DNA from: Caryophanales bacterium
GTDB taxonomy: Bacteria; Bacillota_I; Bacilli_A; RF39; UBA660
DNA: 19,620 nt
Direction of reading: 5' to 3'
NCBI GenBank assembly: GCA_016291895.1
Contig: JAEEZO010000040.1
Span: 1-19,620, forward strand
This document shows positions 15,526 through 19,620 of the stretch, in pieces (position 1 is the first letter of the stretch; each line of letters begins with the position of its first letter). A model generated the notes under the pieces. The model was not told where the DNA came from and searched no databases. It was given only the letters and a program-made list of their open reading frames with translations. The position numbers were made by a program, and so were the translations under genes.

Positions 15526-16812
15526 ATGAATAAAAAGAGTGAAGTATTAATTCCAATAATAGTTATTGTAATTGGATTATTATGCTTTGGACTATCATTT
15601 GTTTTTAAAGATAAAATAGATGATAAGGGTGGTAATGGTGGAAATAACGATGGTAATAATGATACAACTTATGTAGGAAACTACAATTCAAATTTAATTA
15701 AAGCCGTACATGAAGATAAAAAAGGAATTAATTATTTATTAAGTCCATATTCAATTGAAATAGCTTTAGATTTACTTAAAGAAGGAGCTAATAATGATAC
15801 ATTAAAAGAACTTAATAAAGCTGTTCCTGAACGTACTTTTAAAGATTTGAATAGTACTAATGTAAGAATTAGTAATGCAACATTTATAAATGAAAGATAT
15901 AAAGGTGTTGTTGAAAAGACATTTACTGATAATTTAACTAATAAATATCATGCAGAAGCAATCGTTGATAACATTACACCTGAAATTATTAATGGTTGGG
16001 CTAAAGAAAAAACAAATGGTATGATTGATAAAGTAGTTGATCAAATAACACCAGATTTTGTCTTCGGTGTTGTTAATGCTGTTGCTCTTGACTTGAAGTT
16101 CCAATATCAATTTGAATGTAATAGAACAAGAGAAGTAGAATTTACAAAAGTAGATAATACAACAATGAAAGTTCCAATGATGAATGCAACATATGAAAGA
16201 AATATTAAATATGTTGTTAATGATGAATATTCAAGTATTGCCCTTCCTTATAAGAGTGAAGGAGAATATAACTATGAATTAGTAGCTATTCTTCCAAAAG
16301 ATTTAGATGGATTCATTGATAGTTTAAATGATGAAAAAATTAATAATGTTATGAAAGATGCCAAAGAAGCAAATGATAAAACGAATGTATATCTAAGTCT
16401 TCCACAATTTAATTATGATTTTAAATTAGAAGATAGTGACTTTATAAAAGTATTAAATAAACTTGGAATTAATTTAGCATTTGATGCTGTAAAAGCTGAT
16501 TTCTCAAGATTTATTACAAGAGAAAATATGGAAAAAGTTAATATACCTAATATGTCAGTTACTAAGGCTGTACACAAAACATTTATTGATTTAAATGAAG
16601 TAGGTACAAAAGCAGCTGCTGTTACATATTTTGGTGTAGATAAAAATGAAGCTGTACTTGAGCAACCTGAAGTTGTTCGTATTAACTTTAATAAACCATT
16701 CGTATATATGATTAGAGAAACTGGAACAAATGAAATTTTATTCTTTGGTATCGTTTATGAACCAAAAGAATGGACAGGTTCTACTTGTGCTAGTATAGAT
16801 AGGGAGTTATAA
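15526..16812 (+). CDS. Membrane-anchored bacterial serpin (protease inhibitor)
   Basis: Serpins trap serine or cysteine proteases by a suicide mechanism. This 428-residue protein starts with a short charged N-terminus and a membrane helix (about 8-27), then a Gly/Asn linker (34-47), placing the serpin domain (about 53-415) outside the cell. Serpin marks are the NYLLSPYSIEIAL segment, HKTFIDLNEVGTKAAAV (hinge at 357-365, small residues as needed for an inhibitory loop) and VRINFNKPFVYMIRE near the end. By alignment with antitrypsin G360 is P15, putting P1 near N374, but the loop is about six residues longer, so the cleavage site is uncertain. ATG 15526 has AGAGAGGTG (15514-15522); an upstream TTG at 15478 lacks a site. 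One base separates it from the MazG-like gene. Confidence 0.88.
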   Translation: MNKKSEVLIPIIVIVIGLLCFGLSFVFKDKIDDKGGNGGNNDGNNDTTYVGNYNSNLIKAVHEDKKGINYLLSPYSIEIALDLLKEGANNDTLKELNKAVPERTFKDLNSTNVRISNATFINERYKGVVEKTFTDNLTNKYHAEAIVDNITPEIINGWAKEKTNGMIDKVVDQITPDFVFGVVNAVALDLKFQYQFECNRTREVEFTKVDNTTMKVPMMNATYERNIKYVVNDEYSSIALPYKSEGEYNYELVAILPKDLDGFIDSLNDEKINNVMKDAKEANDKTNVYLSLPQFNYDFKLEDSDFIKVLNKLGINLAFDAVKADFSRFITRENMEKVNIPNMSVTKAVHKTFIDLNEVGTKAAAVTYFGVDKNEAVLEQPEVVRINFNKPFVYMIRETGTNEILFFGIVYEPKEWTGSTCASIDREL

Positions 16813-16813
16813 A

Positions 16814-17110
16814 ATGAAAGATGGACAAAATTTAGTAAAAGGATATGTAGAAAGAAGACAAATCAAAAACAATTATTTAAGTTGGTATATTGATTTTATC
16901 AATGAATATGGTGAACTAGGTAGAACTCTTTTAAGAGGTAACCAATATTTTGATAAGGATATTGAATTAACTGATGAAATGAAAGAACATTTAGGAGATG
17001 TATACTTTAATATCTTAGCTTTTACTAACGAACTAGGTGCCGATGCTGAAGAATGTCTTGCTAAAGCATTAGCAAAATATGAAAGAAAATTTAATGGAAC
17101 AAATAATTAG
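16814..17110 (+). CDS. MazG-like nucleotide pyrophosphohydrolase-fold protein
   Basis: A 98-residue all-helical protein of the length of single-domain MazG-like enzymes, which hydrolyse nucleoside triphosphates to monophosphate and pyrophosphate. NEYGELG (E31, E34) matches the first metal-binding motif, and EHLGDVYFNILAFTNELG matches the typical E-E-L-G-D-V-l and following helix. The ExxD Glu is replaced by H59 (H59-x2-D62), with E58 just before it, so activity may be altered or lost. It follows the serpin stop by one base, with AGGGAG at 16800-16805, yet its presumed cytoplasmic role has no obvious link to an extracellular inhibitor. A hairpin terminator follows. The family call is fair; the substrate is unknown. 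Confidence 0.7.
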   Translation: MKDGQNLVKGYVERRQIKNNYLSWYIDFINEYGELGRTLLRGNQYFDKDIELTDEMKEHLGDVYFNILAFTNELGADAEECLAKALAKYERKFNGTNN

Positions 17111-17126
17111 ACCTTAGGGTCTTTTT
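17109..17126 (+). terminator. Intrinsic terminator after the MazG-like gene
   Basis: AGACC (17109-17113) and GGTCT (17118-17122) pair around TTAG, followed by T. It begins inside the stop codon. Confidence 0.75.
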
Positions 17127-17133
17127 ATTTTAG

Positions 17134-17161
17134 TTGAATTATTCTAAAAAAGCTTTATAAT
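17134..17161 (+). promoter_or_regulatory. Sigma-A-type promoter of the kinase-like gene
   Basis: TTGAAT (17134-17139), 16-base spacer, TATAAT (17156-17161), 22 bases before the ATG. Confidence 0.65.
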
Positions 17162-17183
17162 ATATAAATTAATTGAGGATATT

Positions 17184-17834
17184 ATGGAAAGTAAAGAACT
17201 TACAAAAGAAGAAATATATCATATTTTATTCTTTCTTGAAGAGATCGACCGAGGAAGTTATGGTATCGTTAAAAAGGTTAATAATGATACTTGTATAAAA
17301 ATATATTATAAAGATATCTTTAATACTTATGCTAAAAGAGACATTAATGCCTTAGATGAGGATATTAATCTATTAATAAAAGTTTATGAAGATACATCAA
17401 GTGATAAAAATACACAAGAAATAAGAGAAAACGAAAGAAAAAAATTAGAATATTTACATAAAATAGGTTTAGTAAAACGAGTATTAACATATAAAGGATA
17501 TATGATTGGTATAGAAATGAATTATTATGACGATTATATTCCATTAAATAAAGCAAGAAATTTCTTAGAAAAAGAAGATTATAAAGAAATCTTATATCGT
17601 ATTAGAACGAAACTTGATGAATTTTTAAAAAATAATATTTTCCCTCAAGATTTAAGTCGAAGTAATATCTTAATTAATATTAAAACATTAGATATTGTCT
17701 TTATTGATTTAGATGATTGTTATACAAGATATGAAGATGATGATTATCTAGCTAAAAAGCCTCTTGTAAAACAAAGTTTATTTGACCGTTGTAATCAAAA
17801 ATATCGTGAGATAGAACGAAATATTAATAAGTAG
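17184..17834 (+). CDS. Small protein-kinase-like (ePK/APH-like fold) protein
   Basis: A 216-residue soluble protein with the kinase motifs in order: a glycine loop RGSYGIVKKV (23-32), ATP-binding lysine K39 in CIKIYY, a possible helix-C glutamate in ENERKKLEYL, a catalytic loop PQDLSRSNIL (D156 and N161 with the normal D-L-x3-N spacing), and IDLDD with D175 at the DFG place. The HRD histidine is replaced (P154-Q155-D156). It is shorter than usual (about 260 residues), with a reduced C-lobe. It may phosphorylate a protein or small molecule; an aminoglycoside-phosphotransferase-type role is possible but its motifs are closer to ePK. GAGG at 17174-17177 precedes ATG 17184. It has its own promoter and terminator, so it is a single-gene unit. 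Confidence 0.65.
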   Translation: MESKELTKEEIYHILFFLEEIDRGSYGIVKKVNNDTCIKIYYKDIFNTYAKRDINALDEDINLLIKVYEDTSSDKNTQEIRENERKKLEYLHKIGLVKRVLTYKGYMIGIEMNYYDDYIPLNKARNFLEKEDYKEILYRIRTKLDEFLKNNIFPQDLSRSNILINIKTLDIVFIDLDDCYTRYEDDDYLAKKPLVKQSLFDRCNQKYREIERNINK

Positions 17835-17839
17835 TAAAA

Positions 17840-17869
17840 GGCCGTATTAATTGACAATACGGTCTTTTT
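17840..17869 (+). terminator. Intrinsic terminator of the kinase-like gene
   Basis: GGCCGTATT (17840-17848) pairs with AATACGGTC (17856-17864) around AATTGAC, with one G-U pair, followed by five T. Confidence 0.85.
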
Positions 17870-17879
17870 ATGATACAAT
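17851..17879 (+). promoter_or_regulatory. Strong consensus promoter inside the preceding terminator
   Basis: TTGACA (17851-17856, full consensus), 17-base spacer, TACAAT (17874-17879) with TG at 17871-17872. The -35 box lies in the loop and first base of the right arm of the terminator hairpin. Transcription should start near 17886, about 24 bases before the next ATG. This is the best -35 box in the window. Confidence 0.8.
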
Positions 17880-17909
17880 TAGAAAGTTTTTTTAAGGGGG
17901 AAATTATTT

Positions 17910-18566
17910 ATGCAAAATAAACAATTTGAATTTGTTCATTATAGTGATTCTTTATTAGAAGAATATCAAAACGCTAGAGGATATACAGGAATAAATCCTA
18001 ATAATCCCGTAATTATGGAAGATATAGAAAAATTTATTAAAGAACGTAAACGTAGTAATGATCTATATGGTGAATTACTAGATTGTTTAATGTTAGATTG
18101 TCGTGATTGTGATACAATCGAAAATATTAATGCTAAAGAGTTTTTAATATCACGTACATGTGATTATGATACGACTGTAGCAACATCTGATAGAAAAATA
18201 TATGATGATGTTCGAAGAGATCGTGTTATGATTGGTAATATCAAAGTATTTGATGGTATTCCTGAACTTGTAACAAAAAAAGATGGTACAATGGTTTTCA
18301 CTAGTCTAGATTCATTTAAAACAATTATGGTTACAAATCCTAGAGTTAAAGCTATGAGATATTTTTCTGAAATATTTAAAGTAGGTAAATATAATTTAAT
18401 AATGGGTATTAATGGAATGGATCATGATTATGATCGTAAACAAAAAGTTAATACAATGAATAAAATAGCAGATACTTTTGGTAATAGCATTATTGCTCGT
18501 TCAATATATGATCCATCTACTGATGATTATGCTTATGTAATCGCTACAAGAAATTTTAGAAAATAA
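17910..18566 (+). CDS. Hypothetical cytoplasmic protein with Cys motif
   Basis: Not recognised. The 218 residues contain no signal peptide or membrane helix. The first half is helical (MEDIEKFIKERKRSNDLYG), followed by CLMLDCRDCD with C59, C64 and C67, and C84 further on, four cysteines that could bind a metal or iron-sulfur cluster. The second half alternates strands and helices (FKTIMVTNPRVKAMRYFS, then YNLIMGINGMDHDYDRKQK). It is transcribed alone from the strongest promoter in the window, with AAGGGGG at 17894-17900 before ATG 17910, and ends at its own terminator, so substantial expression is likely. No partner can be named from context. Confidence 0.75.
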   Translation: MQNKQFEFVHYSDSLLEEYQNARGYTGINPNNPVIMEDIEKFIKERKRSNDLYGELLDCLMLDCRDCDTIENINAKEFLISRTCDYDTTVATSDRKIYDDVRRDRVMIGNIKVFDGIPELVTKKDGTMVFTSLDSFKTIMVTNPRVKAMRYFSEIFKVGKYNLIMGINGMDHDYDRKQKVNTMNKIADTFGNSIIARSIYDPSTDDYAYVIATRNFRK

Positions 18567-18578
18567 TAATATTACTTG

Positions 18579-18606
18579 AAATAACCTATAAAATAGGTTA
18601 TTTTTA
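18579..18606 (+). terminator. Intrinsic terminator after the hypothetical gene
   Basis: AAATAACCTAT (18579-18589) pairs with ATAGGTTATTT (18593-18603) around AAA, followed by TT. The Nudix ribosome site AGGAGG follows five bases later, so partial read-through into that gene is possible. Confidence 0.8.
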
Positions 18607-18620
18607 TTTAGGAGGCTTTT

Positions 18621-19055
18621 ATGATTAGATATATAGATGGAAAAAGAATTGTAGCAAGAGCAATTACTTTTATTGATAACAAAGTATTATTAATAGAAAG
18701 ATTTAGAAGAGAAGGGGAAGAGTTATTACATTATTTCACAATACCAGGTGGCGGTGTTGAAGATGATGAGGATTATTCAGAAACCGCAATACGTGAAACT
18801 AAAGAAGAAACATGTTGTGATATTGAAATTGTTAAAGAATTACCTGTTGAAGATTATGGATCAGGAATATGTCACTGGTTTTTAGGAAAATATATATCTG
18901 GAACACCAACATTAGGTGGCGAAGAAAAAGAAAGAAATAATCCTGATAATAGTTTTAAAGTTGTCTTAATACCATTTGAAGAAATTGATAATACCAATAT
19001 TTTAGGTATGGGTAAAAAGTTAGTTAAAGAATATATAGAAGAGGCTACAAAGTAG
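18621..19055 (+). CDS. Nudix hydrolase
   Basis: A 144-residue enzyme expected to hydrolyse a nucleoside diphosphate linked to another group, with Mg2+. The Nudix box G-x5-E-x7-R-E-x2-E-E is complete from G44 to E63 (GGVEDDE, then RETKEET), except that the usual Gly after it is C65. IPGGGVE is the standard start, and length is normal for single-domain members. The substrate (oxidised nucleotide, ADP-ribose, capped RNA or other) cannot be told. AGGAGG at 18611-18616 precedes ATG 18621. No convincing promoter lies between the preceding terminator and this gene; TTGAAA (18576) with TATTTT (18599) is weak, so it may depend on read-through from the upstream gene. Confidence 0.9.
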   Translation: MIRYIDGKRIVARAITFIDNKVLLIERFRREGEELLHYFTIPGGGVEDDEDYSETAIRETKEETCCDIEIVKELPVEDYGSGICHWFLGKYISGTPTLGGEEKERNNPDNSFKVVLIPFEEIDNTNILGMGKKLVKEYIEEATK

Positions 19056-19064
19056 TCTTTTTTT
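19042..19064 (+). terminator. Intrinsic terminator of the Nudix gene
   Basis: AGGCTAC (19042-19048) pairs with GTAGTCT (19052-19058) around AAA, with one G-U pair, followed by T. The stop codon lies in the right arm. Confidence 0.85.
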
Positions 19065-19120
19065 CTTTACGTATATTTACTTATAAATATATACTACCTA
19101 TATAACTACTATATAAAATA

Positions 19121-19129
19121 TGGTATAAT
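19121..19129 (+). promoter_or_regulatory. Extended -10 promoter of xerD
   Basis: TGGTATAAT (TG at 19121-19122, TATAAT at 19124-19129), 29 bases before the ATG. The -35 region (TATAAC at 19101-19106) is poor. Confidence 0.55.
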
Positions 19130-19158
19130 TATGTTAAGATAAATAATTAGAGGACAAA

Positions 19159-19620
19159 ATGAATGATTATATAAACGATTTTATAGATTATTTAGTTATT
19201 GAAAAAGGATTAAGTATTAATACGCAAGATAGTTATCGTTTTGATATGCAAGAATTTACTAATTATTTAAATAAAAAAAAGATTAATAATTTAGAAGATA
19301 TTAAAGAACAAGATTTAATTAATTATCTTGAATATTTAAAAAATGAAAAGAAGTTACAACCAAGAAGTATTGAAAGACATTTAACAACACTTAGAAGCCT
19401 ATATAAATACCTTGTAAAGAACGAAATAGTTAAAAGTGATATAACACTCAATATTGATAATATGAAGTTAGGAAGGCATTTACCAGACGTATTAAGTATT
19501 GAAGAAGTAGATAATCTATTAAATATTGAAATAAAAAGTCCTTATGATATAAGAACAAAAGCAATGTTAGAGATTATGTATTCATCAGGATTACGTGTAT
19601 CTGAACTTGTTAATTTAGAA
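19159..19620 (+). CDS. xerD: Tyrosine recombinase XerD, 3'-truncated by window end
   Basis: Site-specific recombinase, with XerC resolving chromosome dimers at dif. The 154 visible codons cover the N-terminal SAM-like DNA-binding domain, beginning DFIDYLVIEKGLSINTQDSY, which resembles Bacillus XerD more than XerC, and the start of the catalytic domain. YSSGLRVSELVNL holds the first catalytic Arg (R146). The later catalytic residues, including the Tyr nucleophile, lie beyond the window. AGAGGA at 19149-19154 gives ATG 19159, with an alternative ATG-like start not evident. The gene stands alone behind its own promoter, with no attachment site or integration remnants nearby, so a housekeeping recombinase is more likely than a phage integrase. 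Confidence 0.85.
   Translation, partial: MNDYINDFIDYLVIEKGLSINTQDSYRFDMQEFTNYLNKKKINNLEDIKEQDLINYLEYLKNEKKLQPRSIERHLTTLRSLYKYLVKNEIVKSDITLNIDNMKLGRHLPDVLSIEEVDNLLNIEIKSPYDIRTKAMLEIMYSSGLRVSELVNLE

Noticed and set aside
15526..15600. Lipoprotein signal on the serpin (cysteine at residue 20).
   Set aside because: The residues before Cys are G-L-L; position -1 is Leu, not Gly, Ala or Ser, and hydrophobic residues continue afterwards, so a membrane helix fits better.
14567..16812. Metalloprotein and serpin as an enzyme and its own inhibitor.
   Set aside because: Serpins act on serine and cysteine proteases; a HExxH zinc peptidase is not a plausible target by that mechanism.
17365..17556. Minus-strand 63-codon hydrophobic ORF.
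   Set aside because: Its run of Leu, Tyr and Phe is the reverse complement of Lys/Glu/Asn-rich coding sequence of the kinase-like gene; no start signals.
19159..19620. xerD as the integrase of a mobile element bringing in units B to J.
   Set aside because: The N-terminus is XerD-like, no tRNA, direct repeats or phage genes are nearby, and base composition looks even across the window.

Overview
The window is a very A+T-rich, densely coded stretch of chromosome from a low-GC Gram-positive (Bacillota-type) bacterium. Purine-rich Shine-Dalgarno sites, sigma-A-like promoters with extended -10 boxes (TGnTATAAT) and short hairpin-plus-T terminators all point that way. The surface protein on the minus strand ends in TGA exactly at its terminator, so TGA looks like a stop and the mycoplasma code 4 is unlikely. 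The gene set (YdiF/Pct-type CoA transferase, heterodimeric ABC exporter, Ig-like surface protein, bacterial serpin, WXG/LXG-like secreted hydrolase) would suit an anaerobic, host-associated or gut lineage related to Erysipelotrichia/RF39-like Bacilli. That placement is inference.

Layout by transcription unit. (A) 2-1883: 3' part of an acyl-CoA:acetate/propionate CoA-transferase with a flavodoxin-like FMN protein. (B) 1974-3156: a 37-residue acidic peptide overlapping a coiled-coil protein of unknown role. (C) 3219-6987: four genes, namely a HExxH putative peptidase, an unknown, a 523-residue protein with two HEPN-type Rx4H motifs, and an unknown His-rich protein. (D) 7056-10656: two half-transporters forming a TM287/288-type heterodimeric ABC exporter. 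(E) 10717-12966: a WXG/LXG-like helical N-terminus fused to an alpha/beta-hydrolase, a second WXG-like protein, and a small PEGA-like beta protein. (F) 12979-14457, minus strand: secreted, membrane-anchored Ig-like surface protein, convergent with E. (G) 14567-17110: minigluzincin-like metalloprotein, membrane-anchored serpin, MazG-like protein. (H) 17184-17834: small protein-kinase-like protein. (I) 17910-18566: unknown Cys-containing protein. (J) 18621-19055: Nudix hydrolase. (K) 19159 to the window end: 5' part of xerD.

No intergenic gap exceeds about 110 bases and there is no tRNA, rRNA, CRISPR array or insertion sequence. Terminators often begin inside the last codons of the upstream gene, and promoters sit inside or just after them, so units are packed almost without spacer. 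Three gene pairs are joined by the same 8-base ATGAATAA overlap.

The most unusual parts are unit C (dual-HEPN protein with an HExxH protein and two orphans, a possible RNA-targeting stress or defence operon), unit E (a candidate type VII secretion-associated hydrolase cassette) and unit G (an anchored serpin between a metalloprotein and a MazG-like protein). None of these roles is proven by sequence alone.
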